Source: Neorhizobium populisoli
GTDB lineage: Bacteria > Pseudomonadota > Alphaproteobacteria > Rhizobiales > Rhizobiaceae
Length of the DNA stretch: 64,000 nt
NCBI RefSeq assembly: GCF_019430945.1
Contig: NZ_JAHYCB010000007.1
Coordinates: 248,001 to 312,000, forward strand
Direction of reading: 5' to 3'
In this document: positions 54,465 to 62,381 of the stretch, piece after piece
Layout of the letters: every line of letters starts with the position of its first letter
How positions within the stretch are numbered: the stretch's first letter is position 1
Made by a program: the position numbers and the translations under genes
The notes under the pieces: model-generated
Told to the model about the DNA's origin: nothing
Databases searched by the model: none
Seen by the model: the letters and a program-made list of their open reading frames with translations, nothing else

Positions 54465-57400
54465 GCAAATCCTTCGCGTCAATCTGGTCGCCGGCCTTGA
54501 CGAGAACTTCGGCGATAGTGCCGTCCTTCTCCGCATGCAGCGCCGTCTCCATCTTCATCGCCTCGATGGAGAGCAGCACGTCACCCGCCTTGACCGCCTG
54601 ACCCGTCGTGGCAAAGACGCGCGAGATGACGCCAGGCATCGGCGCGCCAAGATGCGCGGCATTGCCGGTTTCAGCCTTGCGACGCACCGCCGAGCCGGAA
54701 GCGCCATGCGCCCGGTCCGGCACCTTGATACGGCGCGGCTGGCCATTCAGCTCGAAGAACACGGTGACGAGCCCCTGTGCATCGGTCTGGCTCATCGCCT
54801 GGTTGACGACGACCAGCGTCTTGCCCTTCTCGATATCGGCAAACAGCTCCTCGCCATCCTTCAAGCCGTAGAAATAGGCCGGCGTCGGCAGGACCGAAAC
54901 CGGACCGTAAGTGTCCGCGGCAAAAGCGAAGTCGGTGAAGACTTTCGGATACATGAGATACGATGCGAACTCGAAATCATCGACCTGGCGACCGAGCTTC
55001 TCCTCGATTGCCTTGCGTTCGGCATCGAGATCGGCCGGCGCCAGCAACGAGCCTGGAACTGCAGTATAGGGCTCTTCGCCCTTCAGCGCCTTTTTCTGGA
55101 TCGCTTCCGGCCATCCGCCCGGAGGCTGGCCGAGATCGCCCTTCAGCATCGACACGACCGACTCCGGAAACGCGATGTCCTTTGCCGGGTTCTCGACATC
55201 GGCGACCGTCAGCTCCTGACTGACCATCATCAGCGCCATGTCGCCGACCACCTTGGAGGACGGTGTCACCTTGACGATATCGCCGAACATCTGGTTCACG
55301 TCCGCATAGGTCTGCGCCACCTTGTGCCACTTGGTGTCGAGACCGAGCGACCGCGCCTGTTCCTTGAGATTGGTGAACTGCCCACCCGGCATTTCGTGCA
55401 GATAGACTTCCGAAGCCGGTCCTTTGAGATCACTCTCGAAGGCGGCGTACTGGTTGCGCACCGCTTCCCAGTAGAAGGAAATCTTGCGGATCCATTCCGG
55501 ATCGAGACCCGGGTCCCGCTCTGTACCTGCCAGCGCTTCGACGATCGAGCCGAGGCAAGGCTGCGACGTATTGCCGGAAAGCGCATCCATCGCCGCATCG
55601 ACCGCATCGACGCCAGCATCGATCGCTGCCAGCACCGTCGCCGCCGAGATGCCCGACGTGTCATGGGTGTGGAAATGGATCGGCAGCGAGGTCGCTTCGC
55701 GCAGCGCCGTGAACAGCACGCGGGCGGCGGCCGGCTTCAATAGGCCCGCCATATCCTTCAGCGCGATGATATGCGCACCGGCCTTTTCCAGCTCCTGCGC
55801 CAGGCCGGTATAATATTTCAGGTCGTATTTCGGCCGCGCGGAATTCAGCAGATCGCCGGTATAGCAGATCGCCGCCTCGCAGAGCCGGTTCTCCTCGTTG
55901 ATCGCATCCATCGAGACGCGCATGTTCTCGACCCAGTTCAGGCAGTCAAAAACCCGGAATAGATCGATGCCGCCCTTCGCTGCCTGGCGCACGAAGAATT
56001 TGACGACATTGTCCGGGTAGTTCTTATAGCCGACGCCATTGGCGCCGCGCAAAAGCATCTGCAGGAGCAGGTTCGGCGCATCCTCGCGGATCATCGCCAG
56101 ACGCTCCCACGGGTCTTCCGTCAGGAAGCGCATCGACACGTCGAAGGTGGCTCCGCCCCAGCATTCCAGCGAGAACAGGTTCGGCAAAGCCCGCGCATAA
56201 ACGCCGGCAACACGCGCGATGTCATAGGTGCGCATGCGGGTGGCCAGCAGCGACTGATGCCCGTCACGCATCGTCGTATCGGTCATCAGCACGCGCTTTT
56301 CGTTGCGCATCCATTCGCCGAATTTTTTCGGGCCAAGCTGGTCGAGCAGCTGCTTGGTGCCATTAGGGATCGCACCGTTGATATAGGGCAGGACCGGCTT
56401 TGCCGCCTGCGCTAGAGGCTCCGGCCGGCCCTTGGTTTCCGGATGGCCGTTGACGGTGACATCCGCAAGATAGTTCAGGAGCTTCGTCGCACGGTCGGCG
56501 CGCTTCACCTGCTCGAACAGTTCCGGCGTCGAATCGATGAATCGCGTCGTATAGGTGTTGTTGCGGAATTTCTCGTGGCCGATGATCGCTTCGAGGAAGG
56601 TCAGGTTGGTCGCCACGCCGCGGATACGGAACTCACGCAATGCGCGGTCCATGCGGCTGATCGCCTCCTGCGGGCTCGGCGCCCAGGCCGTCACCTTGAC
56701 GAGAAGCGGATCGTAATAACGCGTGATGATCGCCCCGGCATAGGAAGTGCCGCCATCGAGACGGATGCCGAAACCCGAAGCCGAACGGTAAGCGGTAATA
56801 CGGCCATAGTCCGGGATGAAGTTGTGCTCCGGATCTTCCGTGGTGATACGGCACTGCAGCGCGTGACCGTTCAGCCGGATATCGGCCTGTGCCGGCACAC
56901 CCGATTCCGGCGTGCCGATCGCAAACCCTTCCAGGATATGGATCTGCGCCTTGACGATATCGATGCCGGTGACGACTTCGGTCACCGTATGCTCGACCTG
57001 GATGCGCGGGTTCACTTCGATGAAGTAGAATTTGCCGCTATCGGCGTCCATCAGATATTCGACCGTGCCGGCACCGACATAGTTCGTGGCATCCGCGATC
57101 TTCAGAGAATAGGCCGCAAGTTCGGCTCTTTGCGCTTCCGACAGATATGGCGCAGGCGCCCGCTCGACGACCTTCTGGTTACGTCGCTGGATCGAACAGT
57201 CGCGCTCGAACAGATGCACGACATTGCCATGCGTATCGCCAAGAATCTGACTTTCCACATGGCGGGCGCGCTCAACCAGCTTTTCGAGATAGACCTCGTC
57301 CTTGCCGAAGGCGGCCATCGCCTCGCGCTTGGCTTCCGTCACTTCCTTGGCGAGGTCCTTCGGATCGCGGATGGCGCGCATGCCGCGACCACCGCCACCC

Positions 57401-57906
57401 CAGGAGGCTTTCAGCATCACTGGATAACCGATCTCTTCGGCCATCTTGGCAACGGTCGTCATGTCGTCCGGCAAAGGCTCCGTCGCCGGCACGACCGGAA
57501 CGCCGACCGAAATCGCCAGATTGCGCGCCGCCACCTTGTTGCCGAGCTGGCGCATCGTATCCGGCCGTGGGCCGATGAAGATGATGCCGGCTTCGTTGCA
57601 GGCCTCAACGAATTCCGGGCTTTCGGAGAGAAGACCGTAGCCGGGATGGATCGCATCGGCACCGGAAAGTTTGGCGACCCGGATCACTTCCGGGATCGAC
57701 AGATAGCTTTCGATCGGCCCCATGTCCTTTGAAAGATGCGGGCCGCGGCCGACCTGATAACTCTCATCCGCTTTGAAGCGATGCAGCGAAAGTTTGTCTT
57801 CCTCCGCCCAGATCGCCACGGTCTTGATTCCGAGCTCATTGGCGGCGCGGAATACGCGGATCGCAATTTCGGAACGGTTGGCAACGAGAATCTTCGTTAT
57901 CGGCAA
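54445..57906 (-). CDS. pyc: pyruvate carboxylase
   Basis: 1153-residue single-chain biotin enzyme that makes oxaloacetate from pyruvate and bicarbonate. Order: biotin carboxylase (ILVANRSEIAIRVFRAANELG at the start; ATP-grasp GGGGRGMRAI near 165), carboxyltransferase (MRDGHQSLLATRMRT near 545, with metal ligands in HFHTHDTSG), allosteric linker, and biotin domain with EAMKMETALHAEKDG near the C-terminus. Start is TTG 57906 with GGGGAGGG eight bases upstream; this gives MPITKILVAN and the length known for R. etli PYC. The further open 13 codons lack family likeness. Confidence 0.97.
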   Translation of the reverse strand: MPITKILVANRSEIAIRVFRAANELGIKTVAIWAEEDKLSLHRFKADESYQVGRGPHLSKDMGPIESYLSIPEVIRVAKLSGADAIHPGYGLLSESPEFVEACNEAGIIFIGPRPDTMRQLGNKVAARNLAISVGVPVVPATEPLPDDMTTVAKMAEEIGYPVMLKASWGGGGRGMRAIRDPKDLAKEVTEAKREAMAAFGKDEVYLEKLVERARHVESQILGDTHGNVVHLFERDCSIQRRNQKVVERAPAPYLSEAQRAELAAYSLKIADATNYVGAGTVEYLMDADSGKFYFIEVNPRIQVEHTVTEVVTGIDIVKAQIHILEGFAIGTPESGVPAQADIRLNGHALQCRITTEDPEHNFIPDYGRITAYRSASGFGIRLDGGTSYAGAIITRYYDPLLVKVTAWAPSPQEAISRMDRALREFRIRGVATNLTFLEAIIGHEKFRNNTYTTRFIDSTPELFEQVKRADRATKLLNYLADVTVNGHPETKGRPEPLAQAAKPVLPYINGAIPNGTKQLLDQLGPKKFGEWMRNEKRVLMTDTTMRDGHQSLLATRMRTYDIARVAGVYARALPNLFSLECWGGATFDVSMRFLTEDPWERLAMIREDAPNLLLQMLLRGANGVGYKNYPDNVVKFFVRQAAKGGIDLFRVFDCLNWVENMRVSMDAINEENRLCEAAICYTGDLLNSARPKYDLKYYTGLAQELEKAGAHIIALKDMAGLLKPAAARVLFTALREATSLPIHFHTHDTSGISAATVLAAIDAGVDAVDAAMDALSGNTSQPCLGSIVEALAGTERDPGLDPEWIRKISFYWEAVRNQYAAFESDLKGPASEVYLHEMPGGQFTNLKEQARSLGLDTKWHKVAQTYADVNQMFGDIVKVTPSSKVVGDMALMMVSQELTVADVENPAKDIAFPESVVSMLKGDLGQPPGGWPEAIQKKALKGEEPYTAVPGSLLAPADLDAERKAIEEKLGRQVDDFEFASYLMYPKVFTDFAFAADTYGPVSVLPTPAYFYGLKDGEELFADIEKGKTLVVVNQAMSQTDAQGLVTVFFELNGQPRRIKVPDRAHGASGSAVRRKAETGNAAHLGAPMPGVISRVFATTGQAVKAGDVLLSIEAMKMETALHAEKDGTIAEVLVKAGDQIDAKDLLIVYGG

Positions 57907-58042
57907 GACGGTCCCTCCCCAGGTGCCATCGAAAAAATGCTGCACTGCAATGTAAGCAGTATCGCTTTATTCGCACAAGCGCAATTTACCGGGGAAGCCA
58001 GATGACAAATTTATGTTCTAGAAATTTCAACGGGTTGGATTC

Positions 58043-58783
58043 TCAATTCGCCAGACCCAGACGAAATGCCGACGCCACGACGTGCTGACGATTCTTCGCC
58101 TTGAGTTTTTCCTGCAGCCCGTTGATGTACCAATCCACGGTATGGCTTGAAATATCGAGCGACTTGGCGATTTCGTTCGAGGTCAGTCCATCGGTCAGAA
58201 GCGCAATGACTTCCATCTCCCGCCGCGTCAGCTGGGTATCGACCTTGGCGGCGGTTTCTAGTTCTTCGGCCTGTCCGCGCAATTCCATGAACCGCCAGAA
58301 AACGCGGGTAGCCAGCGCGCCGAACATCGACATCTCGGCGTGCGAAAGTTCTACCGGCCGGCCACCGACGGTAAAATTGCCCAGGAGGCCGTTGCGCCCA
58401 TGGATCGGGAACATATAGCCGTCGAGTAGGCCGTAACGGGTACCTTCCTGCATCATGCGTTGCATGCGCTGGCGGTGTGGATCGTTACGAAGCGTCATCA
58501 CCGCATCGCGCCAGCGAAACGGGCGCTGGGCTATGCCCAGCATCCGAACGGTAGGATCGATCAGCGCGTATTTCCGCTCGACATAAATTTCGCTCCAGCC
58601 ATCCGGCCAGCGCGCCACGATGACATTCCCCTGCGAACTCTGGTTGGGACGCGACTGCAGCGACAGACTGTAATGGTCGAAACCGTAAGCCTTCAGCAGC
58701 GATTCCAGCTGCGCTATCAGTTCGGCCTCGGACTTGGCCTCGCCGGCAAGCACCAGGAGTTGTATGATCAGTTGGACATTCAA
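58043..58783 (-). CDS. LuxR-family quorum-sensing regulator, ExpR-like
   Basis: 246 residues. N-terminal autoinducer-binding domain (residues 17-160) with W/Y/D landmarks such as YGFDHYSLSL, WSEIYVERKYALIDPTVR and PFRWRDAV; C-terminal LuxR helix-turn-helix LTRREMEVIALLTDGLTSNEIAKSLDISSHTVDWYINGLQEKL (residues ~180-225). No luxI synthase nearby. Its position between pyc and ndvA matches expR in S. meliloti, which controls exopolysaccharide and motility with AHL. Identity is by context and domain content; orthology not tested. Confidence 0.82.
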   Translation of the reverse strand: MNVQLIIQLLVLAGEAKSEAELIAQLESLLKAYGFDHYSLSLQSRPNQSSQGNVIVARWPDGWSEIYVERKYALIDPTVRMLGIAQRPFRWRDAVMTLRNDPHRQRMQRMMQEGTRYGLLDGYMFPIHGRNGLLGNFTVGGRPVELSHAEMSMFGALATRVFWRFMELRGQAEELETAAKVDTQLTRREMEVIALLTDGLTSNEIAKSLDISSHTVDWYINGLQEKLKAKNRQHVVASAFRLGLAN

Positions 58784-59131
58784 GACACTTCCCCTGGCGC
58801 GCTCTTCCCAGCGCTTTTCGGCTAAGCCTTAATTTTCAGAGGCTTCTACGATTGATAATCGATTAGCATAGTTATCATTCGTTGAAGGTATACCGCGAAA
58901 TCTAGCCCTTGACTGATTGTTGAACAGACGACAGCTCAACTTGAAGAGAGGGACTGGCCCAACCTTGCCCTTCGGCAAAGATTTCTGGCAGAAGGATATT
59001 TAATCCAGTATCGCCGTCGCGGAATTGCCGTTTCCGATGATTAGTTTAGGAATGCCGCTACAGGCGGTTACAATGCCGCTTTGCGGTAACGATGCCGCCA
59101 TGCGGTCATTACATGAACGAGGTTGCGCCAC
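58784..59131. other. divergent gap luxR / ndvA
   Basis: 348 bases between divergent genes, holding both promoters and the triple hairpin repeat listed next. No lux-box-type dyad was found with confidence. Confidence 0.45.
59052..59110 (+). repeat. three short tandem hairpin repeats before ndvA
   Basis: Three consecutive 19-20 base units of the form ATGCCGC-N3/5-GCGGT-(T/A/C)A, each able to form a CCGC/GCGG stem, end nine bases before the ndvA ribosome site. The loops differ (TACAG, TTT, CAT) while stems are kept. Confidence 0.65.
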
Positions 59132-60883
59132 TTGACGCTTTTCCAGGTTTACGCACGCGCTCTCAGATATCTGGCGAAAAACAAATGGCGTGTCACCGCC
59201 GTCGTCATCGCCAATATCGTGCTGGCGGTCATCACCATTGCCGAACCCATTCTGTTCGGCCGCATCATCGACGCAATCTCTTCGGGCGGCACCGTCACAC
59301 CCGTTCTCATGCTCTGGGCCGGTTTCGGTGTCTTCAACACCATCGCCTATGTGCTGGTCGCCCGCGAGGCGGACCGCCTTGCCCATGGCCGCCGCGCCTC
59401 GCTTCTGACGGAGGCCTTCGGCCGCATCATCTCCATGCCGCTGACCTGGCATCACCAGCGCGGCACGTCGAACGCTCTGCATACCCTGCTGCGCGCCGCC
59501 GAAAGCCTGTTCGGCCTCTGGCTGGAATTCATGCGGACGCATCTCGCTACGGCGGTTGCCATCGTGCTGCTCGTCCCCACGGCCATCTCGATGGACTGGC
59601 GCCTCAGTATCGTGCTTCTCGTCCTCAGCATCCTCTACTGGATCATCGGCGTCACCGTCATGAACCGCACCAAGGAAGGACAGGCCTCGGTCGAAAGTCA
59701 CTACCACACAGTATTTTCGCATGTGAGCGACTCGATCAGCAATGTTTCGGTCCTGCATAGCTACGACCGGATCGATGCCGAAACCAAGGCGCTGAAAGCC
59801 TACACCAAGGATTTGCTGGCCGCCCAATATCCGGTGCTCGACTGGTGGGCGCTGGCCGGCGCCCTGAACCGTACCGCCTCGACGGTTTCCATGGGCGTCA
59901 TTCTCGTGATCGGCACCATGCTGGTGCAGCAAGGCCAGATCCGCGTCGGCGACGTTGTCGCCTTCATCGGCTTTGCCAATTTGCTTATCGGCCGCCTCGA
60001 CCTGCTACGCCAGTTCGCGACCCAGATCTTCGAAGCCCGCGCTAAGCTCGAGGACTTCTTCAACCTCGAAGACTCTGTCGAAGACCGCGCCGAGCCGGCG
60101 GATGCCCGCGATCTGGGCAGCGTCAACGGCGAAGTGGAATTCCGCGACGTTTCCTTCGGTTTCGCCAATACCAACCAGGGCGTCCACGACATTTCCTTCG
60201 TCGCCAAGGCAGGCGAAACAGTCGCGATCGTCGGCCCGACCGGCGCCGGCAAGACGACGCTGATCAACCTCCTGCAACGTGTCTACGACCCGCAACAGGG
60301 CAAGATCCTGATCGACGGCGTCGACACCAGCACGGTGACCCGCAAATCGCTGCGCAGCTCGATCGCCACCGTCTTCCAGGATGCCGGCCTGCTGAACCGC
60401 TCGATTAGCGAAAACATCGCACTCGGCCGCGAAGGCGCCACCGACGAAGAAATCCTCAAAGCCGCGGAAGCGGCGGCTGCCACCGATTTCATCGAAAGCC
60501 GCTTGACCGGCTACGACACTACCGTCGGCGAACGCGGCAACCGGCTCTCCGGCGGCGAACGCCAGCGTATCGCGATCGCCCGCGCCATCTTGAAGAACGC
60601 GCCGATTCTTGTGCTTGATGAGGCGACCAGCGCGCTCGACGTGGAAACGGAAGCCCGTGTGAAGGCGGCGATCGACCGCCTGCGCGAAAACCGCACCACC
60701 TTCATCATCGCCCATCGCCTCTCGACCGTCCGCGACGCCAACAGGGTCATCTTCCTCGAAAACGGTCGTATTGCCGAAATGGGAACCTATGACGAACTCA
60801 GCAAACTCGGCGGCCGCTTCGCCTCGCTGTTGAGGACGAGTGGTTTGTTGAATGACGAAGAAGAGACAAATCAGCCGGCTTGA
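59132..60883 (+). CDS. ndvA: cyclic beta-1,2-glucan ABC exporter NdvA/ChvA
   Basis: 583-residue half-transporter, membrane domain fused to ATPase, that moves cyclic beta-1,2-glucan to the periplasm. Six helices in residues 1-310 include HGRRASLLTEAFGRIISMPLTWHHQRGTSNALHTLLRA. The ATPase has Walker A GPTGAGKTT (~370), signature LSGGERQRIAIARAI and Walker B ILVLDEATSALD. Two in-frame TTG codons exist; 59132 has GAGG nine bases upstream and gives MTLFQVYARALRYL, close to known NdvA starts; TTG 59123 has no spacing. Glucan is needed for osmotic adaptation and host attachment/nodulation. Confidence 0.95.
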   Translation: MTLFQVYARALRYLAKNKWRVTAVVIANIVLAVITIAEPILFGRIIDAISSGGTVTPVLMLWAGFGVFNTIAYVLVAREADRLAHGRRASLLTEAFGRIISMPLTWHHQRGTSNALHTLLRAAESLFGLWLEFMRTHLATAVAIVLLVPTAISMDWRLSIVLLVLSILYWIIGVTVMNRTKEGQASVESHYHTVFSHVSDSISNVSVLHSYDRIDAETKALKAYTKDLLAAQYPVLDWWALAGALNRTASTVSMGVILVIGTMLVQQGQIRVGDVVAFIGFANLLIGRLDLLRQFATQIFEARAKLEDFFNLEDSVEDRAEPADARDLGSVNGEVEFRDVSFGFANTNQGVHDISFVAKAGETVAIVGPTGAGKTTLINLLQRVYDPQQGKILIDGVDTSTVTRKSLRSSIATVFQDAGLLNRSISENIALGREGATDEEILKAAEAAAATDFIESRLTGYDTTVGERGNRLSGGERQRIAIARAILKNAPILVLDEATSALDVETEARVKAAIDRLRENRTTFIIAHRLSTVRDANRVIFLENGRIAEMGTYDELSKLGGRFASLLRTSGLLNDEEETNQPA

Positions 60884-60893
60884 GGAAGAGTTA

Positions 60894-60918
60894 CCAGCAG
60901 AAGTGACCCTTCTGCTGG
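60894..60918. other. hairpin between convergent ndvA and serA
   Basis: Ten-base perfect arms CCAGCAGAAG/CTTCTGCTGG with a five-base loop in a 40-base gap. No T run on either strand; it may stabilise or stop both transcripts. Confidence 0.5.
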
Positions 60919-60923
60919 AGTGC

Positions 60924-62162
60924 TCAGTAGACCAATCGCGTCCTGATCGTTCCCGGTATCTCGCGTAACGACCGAAGGATCTCGTCGGCCGCCTCGGACA
61001 CGCCTTCGGCTTCGATGACTACATAACCCGTATCGCCGTGGGTCTGCAGGAATTCGGACATGATATTCAGCCCGCGCGACGAGAAGATCTCGTTCAGTTG
61101 AATGAGCATGCCGGGACGGTTTTCGTGAACGTGGATGAAGCGCGTGCCGTTCGGGCGTTCGGGCAGTTGCACCTGCGGAAAGTTGACGGCCCCCATGGTC
61201 GAGCCGATGTCCGAATATTCGACCAGCTTTCTGGAGACTTCCCCGCCGATCCGCTCCTGCGCTTCCTCAGTCGAGCCACCGATATGCGGCGTCAGGATGA
61301 CATTGCTCAGGCCCTGCAACGGCGTTTCGAACCGCTCCTTGTTCGATGCCGGCTCCTTGGGGAAAACATCGACCGCGGCACCCGCCAGATGGCCGTCTTT
61401 GAGGACTTTCGCAAGCGCGTCCAGATCGACCACCGTGCCGCGCGAATTGTTGATGAAGATGGCCCCCTTCTTCATGCGGCGCAGTTCGGTTTCGGTGATC
61501 ATATTGTGCGTCGATGGCGTTTCCGGAACGTGCATCGTTACATAATCCGAAATTTCCAGAAGCTCGCCGAGTGACGCCATCGACTCCGAATTGCCGCGGC
61601 GCAGCCTGTCGGAAAGGTCGAAATAACGCACCACCATGCCCATACTTTCCGCAAGCGCACTCAACTGGGAGCCGATATTGCCGTAACCGACGATGCCAAG
61701 CGTCTTTCCGCGCACTTCGCGGCTGCCGACAGCGGACTTCTCCCATCCGCCTTCATGCGCAGATGCCGAGCGTGGAAAAATCTGCCGTGTCAGCATAATG
61801 ATCTCGCCGATCACCAGTTCGGCCACCGAGCGCGTGTTCGAATAGGGCGCGTTGAACACCGGAATCCCGCGGCGGCGGGCCGCATCCAGATCGACCTGGT
61901 TCGTGCCGACGGAAAAACAGCCGACCGCAATCAGCTTCTTGGCGGATTCGAAAATCTCTTCCGTCAGCTGCGTCCGGGAGCGAATACCGATGATATGCGC
62001 ATCGGCGATATGGCTCTTGAGATCCCTGTCATCCAGAGCCTTCGGCAAGTGCACGAGGTTCGAGTATCCGCACGACGAAAAATAATCCACGGCGGTCTGG
62101 CTGATACCTTCGAGCAGCAGCACGGAAATCTTGTCGCGCGTGAGGGAAAGCTTGGGAGACAT
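60924..62162 (-). CDS. serA: D-3-phosphoglycerate dehydrogenase
   Basis: 412 residues, E. coli SerA-like. NAD-binding motif GKTLGIVGYGNIGSQ near residue 150; catalytic Arg in INNSRGTVVDLDAL, Glu and the His in LTPHIGGSTEEAQERIG; C-terminal ACT domain (RFIHVHENRPGMLIQLNEIFSSRGLNI) for feedback by serine. First enzyme of serine synthesis. Start MSPKLSLTRDKISVLLLEG at 62162 fits family length; the open 59 residues upstream run through the ndvB terminator and are rejected. Confidence 0.95.
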   Translation of the reverse strand: MSPKLSLTRDKISVLLLEGISQTAVDYFSSCGYSNLVHLPKALDDRDLKSHIADAHIIGIRSRTQLTEEIFESAKKLIAVGCFSVGTNQVDLDAARRRGIPVFNAPYSNTRSVAELVIGEIIMLTRQIFPRSASAHEGGWEKSAVGSREVRGKTLGIVGYGNIGSQLSALAESMGMVVRYFDLSDRLRRGNSESMASLGELLEISDYVTMHVPETPSTHNMITETELRRMKKGAIFINNSRGTVVDLDALAKVLKDGHLAGAAVDVFPKEPASNKERFETPLQGLSNVILTPHIGGSTEEAQERIGGEVSRKLVEYSDIGSTMGAVNFPQVQLPERPNGTRFIHVHENRPGMLIQLNEIFSSRGLNIMSEFLQTHGDTGYVVIEAEGVSEAADEILRSLREIPGTIRTRLVY

Positions 62163-62314
62163 GGGGAGACTTTCGTTTTCCGAATTGAACAAGCCGGTGT
62201 CGTTGAGGCCGTGCGCCGAATTACAACATGGCTTTGCGACCATCCTGCAAACAGTGCAAGCGAAAATCCCGGTATTCTCTGTTTCCATCAGGCGCAGGAT
62301 TGGCAACGGAAGAA

Positions 62315-62352
62315 CGAAAAAAGCCGCCGTCACAATCATGACGGCGGCTTTT
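62315..62352 (-). terminator. intrinsic terminator of ndvB
   Basis: 14-base arms AAAAGCCGCCGTCA/TGACGGCGGCTTTT with a six-base loop, continuing into a T run on the minus strand, 30 bases past the ndvB stop. Confidence 0.9.
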
Positions 62353-62381
62353 GATTTGATCAGCTACCCGCGGGAGCAGCT

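Noticed and set aside
60924-62339. 59-residue extension of SerA
   Set aside because: It would start within the ndvB terminator stem; the family start is MSPKLSL at 62162.
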